Positions 27,794 through 36,852 of a DNA stretch of 64,000 nt are shown in pieces. The stretch is from Agromyces sp. 3263 (lineage in GTDB: Bacteria; Actinomycetota; Actinomycetes; Actinomycetales; Microbacteriaceae), in assembly GCF_031456545.1 (NCBI RefSeq), contig NZ_JAVDUV010000001.1:2604001-2668000 (forward strand), written 5' to 3'. Below the pieces are notes generated by a model. That model worked only from the letters and a program-made list of their open reading frames with translations. It was not told the DNA's origin and did not search any database. Each line of letters starts with the position of its first letter. Position 1 is the stretch's first letter. A program made the position numbers and the translations under genes.

Positions 27794-29476
27794 ATGATGG
27801 AGATCAAGGGCACGGGCATCGGACAGGGTGTCGCGGTCGGACCGGTGGTGCGGATGGCCGAGGCGTTCCCGGAGCCCGTCGATCGACCCAGCCACCTCGA
27901 CCCCGAGCGTGAGGGCGAGCGGGCGAGGGCGTCGCTCTCGGTCGTCGCGGCGGAGCTCGCGAACCGCGGCGCGAAGGCCGGCGGTGCCGCAAAGGACGTG
28001 CTCGAGGCGCAGGCCATGATGGCCGAGGACCCGAGCCTGATCGACGAGGTCACGAAGCTCCTCGCCACCGGCAAGACCGCCGAGCGCGCAGTGTACGAGT
28101 CGTTCGCCGCCTACCGCGACCTGCTCGCCGGCATGGGCGGCTACATGGGGGAGCGTGCCGCCGACCTCGACGACATCTCGCAGCGGGTCATCGCGCACCT
28201 CCTCAAGCTTCCGGCGCCGGGCGTGCCCAACCCGGGCCATCCGTTCGTGCTCGTCGCCCGCGACCTCGCGCCGGCCGACACCGCGACCCTCGACCTCGAC
28301 CAGGTGCTCGGGCTCGTCACCGTCGACGGCGGCCCGACCTCGCACACGGCGATCCTCGCGCGTGAGAAGTCGATCGTCGCGATCGTCGGCGCGACGGATG
28401 CCGCGAGCCTGGCCGACGGCGACACCGTCGTCGTCGATGCGGCGAACGACCTCGTCATCGCCGACCCCACGCCCGACCAGGTGACCGATGCCCGGGCCCG
28501 CATCGCGGAACGCGCCGCCCTGGAAACGGCCCCGGTCACGCCGGGCGCGCTCGCCGACGGCACGCCCGTGCCGCTGCTCGCCAACCTCGGCTCCGCCGAC
28601 GGCGCCGCTGAGGCGCTGCAACTGGGGGCCGAGGGCGTGGGCCTGTTCCGCACCGAGTTCCTCTTCCTCGACGCCGAGTCCGCACCGAGCGTGCGCGAGC
28701 AGCAGGAGCACTACACGCGCCTGCTCACCGCGTTCGCCGGGAAGAAGGTCGTGGTCCGGGTGCTCGATGCGGGCGCCGACAAGCCGCTGGCGTTCCTGAA
28801 CGATTCGCACGAGGAGAACCCGGCGCTCGGCCTCCGCGGCATCCGTGCCCTGCGGCACTCCGAGGTCATCCTGCGCGAACAGCTCACCGCCCTCGCCGAA
28901 GCGGATGCCGCGACCGACGCCGAGCTCTGGGTCATGGCTCCCATGATCGCCACCGTCGAGGAGACGCGCTACTTCAACGGCCTCGCGAAGGAGCTCGGCA
29001 TCAGGGTCGCCGGAGTCATGGTCGAGACCCCGTCAGCCGCCCTCGTGGCCGACCGCGTGCTCGCCGCCTGCGACTTCGCCTCCATCGGCACGAACGATCT
29101 CACCCAGTACACGATGGCGGCCGATCGGCTGCTCGGCACCGTGGCCAACCTGCAGAGCCCGTGGCATCCGGCGGTGCTCCGCCTCATCGCCGACGTGGGC
29201 GCGGCCGGCGCAGAGCTCGGCAAGCCCGTCGGCATCTGCGGCGAGGCCGCCGCCGACCCACTGCTCGCCGTGGTCCTCGTTGGCCTCGGCGCCACCAGCC
29301 TGTCGATGTCCCCATCGGCACTCGCAGATGTCCGCGCCTCCCTCGCGCGGTACAGCCCCGACGACGCCAAGGCGCTCGCCCGGGCAGCCCTGGCCGCTGA
29401 GGGAGCGGCCGAAGCCAAGCAGGCGGCCGTGTCCGCCGCATCCGACATCACCTCGGCGCGCACCGCCGCGTCGTGA
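27794..29476 (+). CDS. ptsI: phosphoenolpyruvate-protein phosphotransferase (PTS Enzyme I)
   Basis: Enzyme I autophosphorylates from PEP and charges HPr. It is 560 residues. The phospho-histidine is His184 in DGGPTSHTAILARE; the PEP-binding domain follows with GLFRTEFLF, GIGTND-type FASIGTNDLTQYTMAADR and the catalytic Cys in GICGEAAADP. It has an alanine-rich tail. A GGGGAGG site precedes the start, and the second ATG (27797) is an alternative. It is located with mtlA, so the general PTS proteins are probably induced or expressed with mannitol uptake. Confidence 0.93.
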   Translation: MMEIKGTGIGQGVAVGPVVRMAEAFPEPVDRPSHLDPEREGERARASLSVVAAELANRGAKAGGAAKDVLEAQAMMAEDPSLIDEVTKLLATGKTAERAVYESFAAYRDLLAGMGGYMGERAADLDDISQRVIAHLLKLPAPGVPNPGHPFVLVARDLAPADTATLDLDQVLGLVTVDGGPTSHTAILAREKSIVAIVGATDAASLADGDTVVVDAANDLVIADPTPDQVTDARARIAERAALETAPVTPGALADGTPVPLLANLGSADGAAEALQLGAEGVGLFRTEFLFLDAESAPSVREQQEHYTRLLTAFAGKKVVVRVLDAGADKPLAFLNDSHEENPALGLRGIRALRHSEVILREQLTALAEADAATDAELWVMAPMIATVEETRYFNGLAKELGIRVAGVMVETPSAALVADRVLAACDFASIGTNDLTQYTMAADRLLGTVANLQSPWHPAVLRLIADVGAAGAELGKPVGICGEAAADPLLAVVLVGLGATSLSMSPSALADVRASLARYSPDDAKALARAALAAEGAAEAKQAAVSAASDITSARTAAS

Positions 29477-29495
29477 CCACGAGAGGGGCACCACC

Positions 29496-30995
29496 ATGAC
29501 AACGACGTCTGCGGACACGAAGCGGCCGGCGGGAGCACGCGTCGCAGTCCAGAGGTTCGGCACCTTCCTGTCGAGCATGATCCTGCCGAACATCGCCGCG
29601 TTCATCGCCTGGGGCATCGTGACGATGTTCTTCATCCCCGCCGGATTCACCCCGAACGAGTCGCTCGCCGAACTCGTGGGCCCGATGATCACCTACCTGC
29701 TGCCGCTGCTCATCGCCAACCAGGGCGGCCGGCTCGTCTACGACACCCGTGGCGGCGTCGTGGCGTCGATCGCGACGGTCGGCGTGATCGTCGGTACCGA
29801 CATCCCGATGTTCCTCGGCGCCATGATCATGGGGCCGCTGGCGGCCTGGCTCATGAAGCAGGTCGACCGCATCTGGGAGGGCAAGATCAAGGCCGGCTTC
29901 GAGATGCTGGTGAACAACTTCTCCGCCGGCATCCTCGGCTTCGCCCTGGCGATCGCCGGCTACGTCGCCTTCGGGCCGGTGGTCGAATGGCTCAGCAACG
30001 GCCTCGAGGCCGCTGTCGACTGGCTCGTGAAGCTGTCGCTGCTGCCGCTGCTCTCGATCCTCGTCGAACCCGGAAAGGTGCTGTTCCTGAACAACGCCAT
30101 CAACCACGGCGTGTTCACCCCCATCGGAACCCAGCAGGCGAGCGAGACCGGCAAGTCGATCCTCTTCCTGGTCGAGGCCAACCCCGGTCCCGGCCTCGGG
30201 ATCCTGCTCGCCTTCACGTTCTTCGGCATCGGCATGGCCCGGGCGACCGCTCCCGCGGCGATCATCATCCAGTTCTTCGGCGGCATCCACGAGATCTACT
30301 TCCCGTACGTGCTCATGAAGCCGATGCTGATCATCGCCGCCATCGCCGGCGGCATGACGGGCGTCGCGACCAACGTGTTGTTCAACAGCGGACTCAGGGC
30401 GCCGGCGGCGCCCGGCAGCATCATCGCGGTGGTCGCACAGACCGCACCCGACAGTTACGTCGGCGTGATCCTCTCGGTCGTGCTTGCCGCTACGGTCTCC
30501 TTCCTCGTCGCGGCGATCATCCTCCGTGCGAGTCGCAAGCGCGATCTCGCGAAGGAGAACGCCGGCGACCTGTCGGCGGCGATCGCGCAGACCGAGGCCA
30601 ACAAGGGCAAGGAGAGCGGCGTCCTGCAGAACCTCCAGGCCGACGGCGTGGCCGCTGGCGGCGGACTCATCGCCGAGGGCGAGGAGGCGGCCTTCGAGCG
30701 CAAGCCGATCCACACGATCATCTTCGCGTGCGACGCCGGCATGGGCTCCAGCGCCATGGGTGCCACGGTCCTGCGGAACAAGATCAAGAAGGCCGGTATC
30801 GACAGTGTGTCCGTGACCAACAAGTCGATCGCGAACCTCACCGACGACGTCGATCTCGTGATCACCCACCAGGACCTCACCGATCGAGCCCGGCTGCAGT
30901 CGCCGAGCGCGCTGCACATCTCGGTGGACAACTTCATGAACTCCCCGAAGTACGAGGAGATCGTGAACCTGCTGGAGTCGGAGGGCGTTCGCTGA
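29496..30995 (+). CDS. mtlA: mannitol-specific PTS transporter EIICB
   Basis: A 499-residue membrane permease that imports and phosphorylates mannitol. The IIC domain (about 15-360) has the family start GTFLSSMILPNIAAFIAWGI, NQGGRLVYDTRGGVV and the substrate-site GGIHEIYFPYVLMKP. After a polar linker comes the IIB domain with phospho-Cys412 in FACDAGMGSSAMGA. No IIA domain is fused; MtlF downstream supplies it. ATG 29496 is preceded by GAGAGGGG. It forms an operon with ptsI (19-base gap); a hairpin lies between mtlA and mtlF. Confidence 0.93.
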   Translation: MTTTSADTKRPAGARVAVQRFGTFLSSMILPNIAAFIAWGIVTMFFIPAGFTPNESLAELVGPMITYLLPLLIANQGGRLVYDTRGGVVASIATVGVIVGTDIPMFLGAMIMGPLAAWLMKQVDRIWEGKIKAGFEMLVNNFSAGILGFALAIAGYVAFGPVVEWLSNGLEAAVDWLVKLSLLPLLSILVEPGKVLFLNNAINHGVFTPIGTQQASETGKSILFLVEANPGPGLGILLAFTFFGIGMARATAPAAIIIQFFGGIHEIYFPYVLMKPMLIIAAIAGGMTGVATNVLFNSGLRAPAAPGSIIAVVAQTAPDSYVGVILSVVLAATVSFLVAAIILRASRKRDLAKENAGDLSAAIAQTEANKGKESGVLQNLQADGVAAGGGLIAEGEEAAFERKPIHTIIFACDAGMGSSAMGATVLRNKIKKAGIDSVSVTNKSIANLTDDVDLVITHQDLTDRARLQSPSALHISVDNFMNSPKYEEIVNLLESEGVR

Positions 30996-31029
30996 GCGAC
31001 CGGCGGCGATCAGGACGGGGGAACAACCC

Positions 31030-31069
31030 GGGGCCGCGGGAGGACTCACGACGAGTCCACCGCGGCTCC
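31030..31069 (+). other. intercistronic hairpin between mtlA and mtlF
   Basis: GGGGCCGCGG pairs with CCGCGGCTCC (one G-U) outside an inner GGACTC/GAGTCC stem around ACGAC. It lies 35 bases after mtlA and about 95 before mtlF. It may stabilise the mtlA message or partially terminate it. Confidence 0.5.
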
Positions 31070-31164
31070 GGCCCGGCCGGAGTCGACGGAGCAATGCGAC
31101 CACGCGTACCGCGGGACCCGCACGAACCACCTGAACGAACGAGCACGAGCAGAAGGAGCATCCG

Positions 31165-31605
31165 ATGACCGAAGAGATCCTGCCCCCCGGCAATGTCCGG
31201 CTCGCCGTTCGCGCCGCGAGCCGAGACGACGCGATCCGCGAGGCGGGCGCCGTGCTCGTCGAGAGCGGCGCCGTCGACCCCGGCTACGTCGACTCGATGC
31301 TCGAGCGCGAGGGCTCCGTGTCCACCTACATGGGCAACTTCCTCGCGATCCCTCACGGCACGAACGAGGCCAAGGATCGCATCCGTCGTTCGGCGCTCTC
31401 GGTCGTGCGCTACGACGAGCCCGTCGACTGGAACGGCGAGGAGGCCAGGTTCGTGGTCGGCATCGCGGGCATCGAGAACGAGCATCTCGAGATCCTGTCG
31501 AAGATCGCGATCATCTTCTCCGACGAGGACGCCGTGCAGGGCCTCATCGCGGCGTCGACCGCGCAGGAGCTGCACGCCCTGCTCTCCGAGGTCAACGACT
31601 CGTGA
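31165..31605 (+). CDS. mtlF: mannitol-specific PTS EIIA component
   Basis: A 146-residue cytoplasmic phosphocarrier of the fructose/mannitol IIA family. His64 in [13 protein letters not shown] is the phosphorylation site. It takes phosphate from HPr and gives it to Cys412 of MtlA. AGAAGGAG lies before ATG 31165. Its stop overlaps the GTG start of mtlD, giving coupled synthesis of transporter part and enzyme. Confidence 0.93.
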   Translation: MTEEILPPGNVRLAVRAASRDDAIREAGAVLVESGAVDPGYVDSMLEREGSVSTYMGNFLAIPHGTNEAKDRIRRSALSVVRYDEPVDWNGEEARFVVGIAGIENEHLEILSKIAIIFSDEDAVQGLIAASTAQELHALLSEVNDS

Positions 31606-32753
31606 AGGCCGTGCACTTCGGCGCCGGCAACATCGGCCGCGGGTTCGTCGGCCTCCTGCTCCACGACGCCGGCTACGAGGTCGTGTTCGCCGACGTGAAC
31701 GCCGAGCTCATCGACGCACTCGCGGCATCCGATCACTACACGGTGCACGAGGTGGGCGCCGGGGCTCGCGACCTCGTCGTCGACGGCTATCGCGCGATCA
31801 ACAGCCAGACGGATGCCGCGGCGCTCCTCGACGAGCTCACGTCGGCCGACCTGGCGACGACCGCCGTCGGGCCGAGCATCCTCCGGTTCATCGCCCCGCA
31901 CCTCGTCATGGCGCTGCGCGCCCGATCGGCGGATGCCGCGCCGCTGGCGATCATGGCGTGCGAGAACGCGATCAACGCCACCGATCTCCTCCGCGACGAG
32001 ATCGCGTCGCTGTCGAGCCCCGAGGAGTGGCCGTCGCTCAGCGCCAAGGCCGTGTTCGCGAACACCGCGGTGGATCGGATCGTGCCGGGCCAGGCGCCCG
32101 ACGCCGGCCTCGACGTCACCGTCGAGACCTTCTTCGAGTGGGCGATCGAGCGCCCGCCGTTCGGCGACCAGGCGCCCGAGATCCCCGGGGCGCACTTCGT
32201 CGACGACCTCGCGCCCTACATCGAGCGCAAGCTCTTCACCGTGAACACCGGCCACGCGGCGACGGCGTACTTCGGCTTCCTCGCCGGGCACGCCCGGATC
32301 AGCGACGCACTCGCCGATCCCGACGTCGCCGCGGCCGTGGAGCGCGTGCTGGGGGAGACCTCGGCCCTCATCATGGCCAAGCACGACTTCTCCGACGAGG
32401 AACAGGCGGCGTACCGCGCGACCATCCTCGAGCGCTTCCGCAACCCCGAGCTGCCCGACACCGTGGAGCGCGTCGGACGCCAGCCCCTCCGCAAGCTCGG
32501 GCGCCACGAGCGGTTCGTCGGGCCCGCGGCCGAACTCGCCGCGCTGGGCCGACCCGTCGACGGGCTGCTCGCGGCCGTCGGGGCGGCGCTGCGGTTCGAC
32601 GTGCCGACCGACCCCGAGAGCGTCGAGCTGCGCGAGCTGCTCGGCCGCACCGAGCCGGTCGCCTTCGTGCACGAGGTCACGGGGATCGGGTCGGGGCATC
32701 CGCTCGAGGCGGGACTCGTCGAGGTCGTCGCGGGCGTGCAGCGGACCGGATGA
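31602..32753 (+). CDS. mtlD: mannitol-1-phosphate 5-dehydrogenase
   Basis: The enzyme oxidises mannitol-1-phosphate to fructose-6-phosphate with NAD. It is 383 residues, normal length, with the Rossmann motif GAGNIG (7-12) at the very N-terminus, the conserved [28 protein letters not shown] with the catalytic Lys/His region, and [20 protein letters not shown]. The start is GTG 31602, inside the end of mtlF. It completes the PTS mannitol pathway; a promoter for the next gene lies 38 bases downstream. Confidence 0.95.
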   Translation: MKAVHFGAGNIGRGFVGLLLHDAGYEVVFADVNAELIDALAASDHYTVHEVGAGARDLVVDGYRAINSQTDAAALLDELTSADLATTAVGPSILRFIAPHLVMALRARSADAAPLAIMACENAINATDLLRDEIASLSSPEEWPSLSAKAVFANTAVDRIVPGQAPDAGLDVTVETFFEWAIERPPFGDQAPEIPGAHFVDDLAPYIERKLFTVNTGHAATAYFGFLAGHARISDALADPDVAAAVERVLGETSALIMAKHDFSDEEQAAYRATILERFRNPELPDTVERVGRQPLRKLGRHERFVGPAAELAALGRPVDGLLAAVGAALRFDVPTDPESVELRELLGRTEPVAFVHEVTGIGSGHPLEAGLVEVVAGVQRTG

Positions 32754-32790
32754 GTTGACGGAGACCCGGGCGGCCGAAGGCGGACGGGGC

Positions 32791-32796
32791 TAGAAT
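32791..32796 (+). promoter_or_regulatory. putative -10 box for the cell-surface protein gene
   Basis: TAGAAT at 32791-32796, 46 bases before the ATG. No clear -35 box is found at the usual distance. GGAAGGCGGGGG precedes ATG 32843. Confidence 0.4.
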
Positions 32797-32842
32797 CGCG
32801 ACACCCTGCGCGTCGTCTCGGGGTTACGGAAGGCGGGGGCCC

Positions 32843-35140
32843 ATGCCGAAGCGCGTCGTCTCGCGAGCCACTGCGATCGTGCTCGCCTGCGGGATCGCCG
32901 CCGTCGCGCTCGTGGCCGGTTCCGTCACCGTCGGCCAGGCGCCGGCCGCTCGCGCCGCCATCGGCGAATGCCCGCCCGACGGCGGGATGCCAGGCATCGA
33001 CAACCTGCCTCCCGAGTTCACCGACAACACCATCGCCATCTTCGCGGGCGGTTCGTTCACGGCGACCGGTGGGGCCGCCGAGGCCGAGGGCCTGCTCGTG
33101 GCGTTGGGCGACGCCGTGTTCGCGAAGGATGCCGGTGGCCGGTTCAACGTCGGATCCGTCGGCGTCGGATCGGGCATCGTGCCGACGCCCGGGTCGGTCA
33201 TGCTGGCCGTGGGCGGCGGGGTCACGATCGGCGACGGCACCGTGCTGGACGTCGGCGCCGGCCTGTCACCCGATGGCGGCTCGGTCGACGTCGGCGGCAC
33301 CGCGACGGTCACCGACCCCCTCGCCCAGATCGAGCTGAACGGCGGCGTCTTCACCGACGGCCTCGGCGCGGACGCCGTGGCGCCGTACGCGGGGTTCGGC
33401 ACCGTGATCTCCGATTCGGCAGCGACGCTCGCCGCGATGGCCGTGACCGGCACCACGGCGGTGGCGGCGCCATCCGTGACCTTCACGGGCGACGGCACCG
33501 CCGCGCCGCAGGTGTTCTCGATCACGGCGACCGACCTGCAGGCGAGCCCCGAGATCCGCTTCGTCGGCATCGGCCTCACGACCCCCGTCGTGATCAACGT
33601 CACCGGGACGTCGGCCGTGTTCTCGCCCAACTTCTTCTCCAACGACGGCAGTCGCGTCGACGACTTCGCGAACCCCGACTTCGGGAACGTGGCCGCCCGC
33701 ACGCTCTGGAACTTCGCAGGGGCGAGCGACGTGACGATCGGCGGTTCGAGCCAGGTGCTCGGGAGCATCCTCGTGGCCGACCCCGCAGCGACCGTCTCGA
33801 TCTCGGCCAGCACGAACGGCCGGGTCTACTCGGGCGGCGACCTCGTCGTGGACGGGGTGGGGAACGAACTGCACAACTACCCGTGGATCGGGACCGGCGA
33901 CTTCGCCTGCGACGAGGAGCAGGCGCCCGAAGACGTGACCGGGTCGCTCACGATCGAGAAGGTCCTCGACGAGCCGGGGCCCATCCCCGAGGAGGAGCGG
34001 ACCTTCGGCGGACTCGTCTCGTGCACCGACCAGTCCACTCGCGCGGTCACCGCCTGGACGGCCGTGGCGGGTGCCGGCCCCGTGACGATCGCGGGACTGC
34101 CGGTCGGCGCCGAGTGTGCGATCTCGGAGGACCTCCGGTTCACGGACCCGCCGATCCCCAGGGCGGCCGTGCCGCCGGGCTTCATCTTCGCGGTGCCCGA
34201 ATGGAGCGTGAACGGCGTGCCGGTCGATGCGCCGGTGACGGTGACGATCCCCGCGCCAGACGATCCCGTCCAGCTCGCGCTCGCCGTCGAGAACACCGTG
34301 CTCAGTCGCTTCGCGGTGGTGAAGGCGGTCGATGGGCCCGATGGAGGCTACATCGGCGATCGGGCCTTCCCGGTCGACTACGCCTGCACCCTCGACGGCG
34401 CGCCGGTCGAGGCGTACAGCCAACTCGGCGTGCCGCTCGGCCCCGGAAGCGGCACGGGCACGCTCGACGCCGTGGTCGATGCTCCGGTCACGTCGCCGTA
34501 CTTCCCGATCACCACCGTGTGCGCGCTCACTGAGCCAGGAGGCGAGGAGTCGGGTGACTTCTCCGACCCGTCCTTCCAGTGGGGCGACGTGATCATCGAC
34601 CCGACTCCCGTGACGGTCGGAGCGGGGAACGATCCACTGGTCGCGGTGACGGTGACGAACGCCTACCTCCGCCTGCTCGGTGCGTTCACGATCGGGAAGG
34701 TCGTCGCGAACCCCGACGGCGTCGGGTTCGACGGTCCGTTCACCGGGTCGTTCACCTGCACCTCGGGGAGCGCGACCGTCGCGACGGGCACGTGGTCGGT
34801 GGGTTCCGGCGGGACGACGGCGCCGATCGCCGTGCCGGTCGGCTCGACGTGCCGCGTCGCCGAGGACGTCGCCTCCCACCCGCCCGGCGGCAGCTGGTCG
34901 GCCCCGGTGATCGCACCGGCCGAGTTCACGATCGACGACGAGGCGACGCTCGTGGCCGTGACGGTGACGAACACGCTGGCGCGCGACACGACCGGAGGGG
35001 TCCCGTCGACCGGTGCGGGGTCGATCGCTGCGACCGGTGCGGACCCCGCCGTTCCGGCCACGGTCGCGGCGATGCTCCTCGCCGGCGGGCTCGCCGTCAT
35101 GGGCGTTTCGGCGCGTCGCCGCCGACGGAGCGGCGCCTGA
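32843..35140 (+). CDS. wall-anchored surface protein: choice-of-anchor-A domain plus three DUF5979-like repeats
   Basis: A 765-residue exported protein. The signal peptide (1-38) ends PAARA before AIGEC. Residues about 60-355 match the choice-of-anchor A pattern: LVALGDAVF, GGGVTIGDG, and at the end VLGSILVADPAATVS, GRVYSGGDLVV and LHNYPWIG. Three Ig-like repeats of DUF5979 type follow, opening SLTIEKVLDEPG, FAVVKAVDGPDG and FTIGKVVANPDG, each with paired cysteines. The end has IAATGAD (from 728), a hydrophobic helix and RRRRRSGA: a sortase signal resembling the LAxTG signals of class E sortases, not LPXTG. It is probably an adhesin or pilus-like protein. It lies between mtlD and infA and has no functional tie to either that I can see. 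Confidence 0.75.
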   Translation: MPKRVVSRATAIVLACGIAAVALVAGSVTVGQAPAARAAIGECPPDGGMPGIDNLPPEFTDNTIAIFAGGSFTATGGAAEAEGLLVALGDAVFAKDAGGRFNVGSVGVGSGIVPTPGSVMLAVGGGVTIGDGTVLDVGAGLSPDGGSVDVGGTATVTDPLAQIELNGGVFTDGLGADAVAPYAGFGTVISDSAATLAAMAVTGTTAVAAPSVTFTGDGTAAPQVFSITATDLQASPEIRFVGIGLTTPVVINVTGTSAVFSPNFFSNDGSRVDDFANPDFGNVAARTLWNFAGASDVTIGGSSQVLGSILVADPAATVSISASTNGRVYSGGDLVVDGVGNELHNYPWIGTGDFACDEEQAPEDVTGSLTIEKVLDEPGPIPEEERTFGGLVSCTDQSTRAVTAWTAVAGAGPVTIAGLPVGAECAISEDLRFTDPPIPRAAVPPGFIFAVPEWSVNGVPVDAPVTVTIPAPDDPVQLALAVENTVLSRFAVVKAVDGPDGGYIGDRAFPVDYACTLDGAPVEAYSQLGVPLGPGSGTGTLDAVVDAPVTSPYFPITTVCALTEPGGEESGDFSDPSFQWGDVIIDPTPVTVGAGNDPLVAVTVTNAYLRLLGAFTIGKVVANPDGVGFDGPFTGSFTCTSGSATVATGTWSVGSGGTTAPIAVPVGSTCRVAEDVASHPPGGSWSAPVIAPAEFTIDDEATLVAVTVTNTLARDTTGGVPSTGAGSIAATGADPAVPATVAAMLLAGGLAVMGVSARRRRRSGA

Positions 35141-35161
35141 GACGGCGTCCGCGGCCTCGAC

Positions 35162-35190
35162 TGGCGAAACACCCCGGAATCACCTATAGT
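35162..35190 (+). promoter_or_regulatory. infA operon promoter
   Basis: TGGCGA at 35162-35167 and TATAGT at 35185-35190, 17 bases apart. Transcription would start near 35197, leaving a 100-base leader that contains a 7-bp hairpin, CCGACGA/TCGTCGG at 35227-35244. Confidence 0.6.
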
Positions 35191-35296
35191 TGACCCTTGG
35201 TGTTCTGCACGCCTGCTTCGGCATGCCCGACGAGTGATCGTCGGTCGCGAACACATCGCACGACCAGCATCCCAACCTTAAAGCGATAGTGAGGCT

Positions 35297-35518
35297 ATGG
35301 CCAAGAAAGACGGCGTCATCGAGATCGAAGGCTCGGTCATCGAGGCACTCCCCAACGCGATGTTCCGGGTGGAACTCACGAACGGGCACAAGGTCCTTGC
35401 GCACATCTCCGGAAAGATGCGCCAGCACTACATCCGCATCCTCCCCGAGGACCGCGTGATCGTCGAGCTGAGCCCATACGACCTGACGCGCGGGCGAATC
35501 GTCTACCGCTACAAGTAA
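35297..35518 (+). CDS. infA: translation initiation factor IF-1
   Basis: IF-1 blocks the ribosomal A site during initiation. It is 73 residues, an OB-fold with [40 protein letters not shown] and the ending [19 protein letters not shown]-type site precedes it. It starts the block infA-rpmJ-rpsM-rpsK-rpoA-rplQ, with its own promoter because the PTS segment separates it from map. Confidence 0.96.
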   Translation: MAKKDGVIEIEGSVIEALPNAMFRVELTNGHKVLAHISGKMRQHYIRILPEDRVIVELSPYDLTRGRIVYRYK

Positions 35519-35586
35519 GGGCAGCTGGAAAGTAACGGCCCGCGGCATCCCGCGGGTACGAAGACAGCGAATTCCAAGGAACAACA

Positions 35587-35700
35587 ATGAAGGTCAACCC
35601 CTCCGTCAAGCGCATCTGCGACAAGTGCAAGGTCATCCGTCGCCACGGCAACGTCATGGTGATCTGCGAGAACCCGCGCCACAAGCAGCGCCAGGGCTAG
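35587..35700 (+). CDS. rpmJ: 50S ribosomal protein L36
   Basis: A 37-residue zinc-ribbon protein: [20 protein letters not shown], then [17 protein letters not shown]. Zinc ligands are Cys11, Cys14, Cys27 and His32, all present, so this is the zinc-containing form of L36. AAGGAA lies just before the ATG. It is easy to miss because of its size, but its place between infA and rpsM is canonical. Confidence 0.95.
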   Translation: MKVNPSVKRICDKCKVIRRHGNVMVICENPRHKQRQG

Positions 35701-35867
35701 TCGCGAAGGCTTCGGGGCGCACCTCGTGTGCGCCCCGCTCCCACAACTGAACACCGCAACGGCAGCGCCAGAACCACGGCATCACGGATGTCGCGGGGAC
35801 ACCTCGGGTCGGAGGCCCGGGCACCGGCGTTGCTCCACACCTCCACTTCGAAACAGGAGAAGCCAAC

Positions 35868-36248
35868 ATGGCACGTCTGGCAGGAGTCGACATCCCGCGC
35901 GAGAAGCGCGTGGAGATCGCACTGACCTACATCTACGGCGTCGGGCGCACCCGTGCGCTGCAGACGCTCGCGGAGACCGGCATCAGCGGAGACATCCGCG
36001 TGAAGGACCTCAGCGACGACCAGCTCGTCGCGCTCCGCGACTACATCGAGGGCAACTTCAAGGTCGAGGGTGACCTCCGCCGTGAAGTGGCCGCCGACAT
36101 CCGCCGCAAGGTCGAGATCGGATCCTACGAGGGCCTGCGCCACCGTCGCGGCCTCCCGGTCCGCGGCCAGCGCACCAAGACCAACGCTCGTACCCGCAAG
36201 GGCCCGAAGCGCACCGTTGCCGGCAAGAAGAAGCCCGGCCGCAAGTAA
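35868..36248 (+). CDS. rpsM: 30S ribosomal protein S13
   Basis: S13 bridges the 30S head to the 50S. It is 126 residues with [34 protein letters not shown] and the C-terminal [21 protein letters not shown] 167-base spacer separates it from rpmJ; it contains no gene. ATG 35868 follows an AGGAGA site. Confidence 0.97.
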   Translation: MARLAGVDIPREKRVEIALTYIYGVGRTRALQTLAETGISGDIRVKDLSDDQLVALRDYIEGNFKVEGDLRREVAADIRRKVEIGSYEGLRHRRGLPVRGQRTKTNARTRKGPKRTVAGKKKPGRK

Positions 36249-36281
36249 CCGCTCGTTCGCCAGATACAGGAGATTTCACAC

Positions 36282-36680
36282 ATGGCAGCACCCAAGGCGG
36301 CTACTCGCAAGCCGCGCAAGAAGGAAAAGAAGAACGTCGCCGTGGGCCAGGCCCACATCAAGTCGACCTTCAACAACACCATCGTCTCGATCACCGACAC
36401 CAACGGTGCCGTGATCAGCTGGGCCTCCTCCGGCGGCGTGGGCTTCAAGGGCTCGCGCAAGTCGACCCCGTTCGCCGCGCAGCTGGCAGCCGAGTCGGCC
36501 GCCCGCCAGGCGCAGGAGCACGGCATGAAGAAGGTCGACGTCTTCGTCAAGGGCCCCGGCTCGGGCCGTGAGACCGCAATCCGCTCGCTCCAGGCCGCGG
36601 GCCTCGAGGTCGGCAGCATCAACGACGTGACGCCCCAGGCGCACAACGGATGCCGCCCGCCCAAGCGCCGCCGCGTCTGA
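36282..36680 (+). CDS. rpsK: 30S ribosomal protein S11
   Basis: S11 lines the E-site mRNA path of the platform. It is 132 residues with [40 protein letters not shown] and the signature [18 protein letters not shown] at the C-terminus. In many actinobacteria rpsD (S4) follows; here a 172-base structured spacer leads straight to rpoA. Confidence 0.97.
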   Translation: MAAPKAATRKPRKKEKKNVAVGQAHIKSTFNNTIVSITDTNGAVISWASSGGVGFKGSRKSTPFAAQLAAESAARQAQEHGMKKVDVFVKGPGSGRETAIRSLQAAGLEVGSINDVTPQAHNGCRPPKRRRV

Positions 36681-36697
36681 CCCTTCCGTCCTGCGGA

Positions 36698-36767
36698 CCG
36701 GGGAGCCAGGCCGTCGCGGGATCCGATCGGATCCCGCGACGCGCCCGGTTCACCGGGTGCTCCCCGG
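36698..36767 (+). ncRNA. candidate three-way-junction RNA in the rpsK-rpoA spacer
   Basis: An outer stem CCGGGGAGC (36698-36706) with GCTCCCCGG (36759-36767) encloses two hairpins. Hairpin A is a perfect 30-base palindrome at 36712-36741 (arms CGTCGCGGGATCC, centre GATC). Hairpin B is GCCCGG/CCGGGT at 36743-36758 with loop TTCA. Nearly every base is paired. It is followed by a smaller hairpin, GGTGTC/GACACC at 36814-36833. It has no ORF. Possible roles are an intra-operon terminator, an RNase site or an r-protein/RNA-polymerase feedback element; all are inference. Confidence 0.55.
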
Positions 36768-36852
36768 CCCGCAGCATCCGTTCTCTCAACAACTCAAGAT
36801 CCTCGTACTCGCAGGTGTCATATAGCGGACACCCTGCCGAAAGGAATCCACA

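Noticed and set aside
32755..32796. TTGACG at 32755 as the -35 partner of TAGAAT at 32791
   Set aside because: The spacing is 30 bases, far outside the working range.
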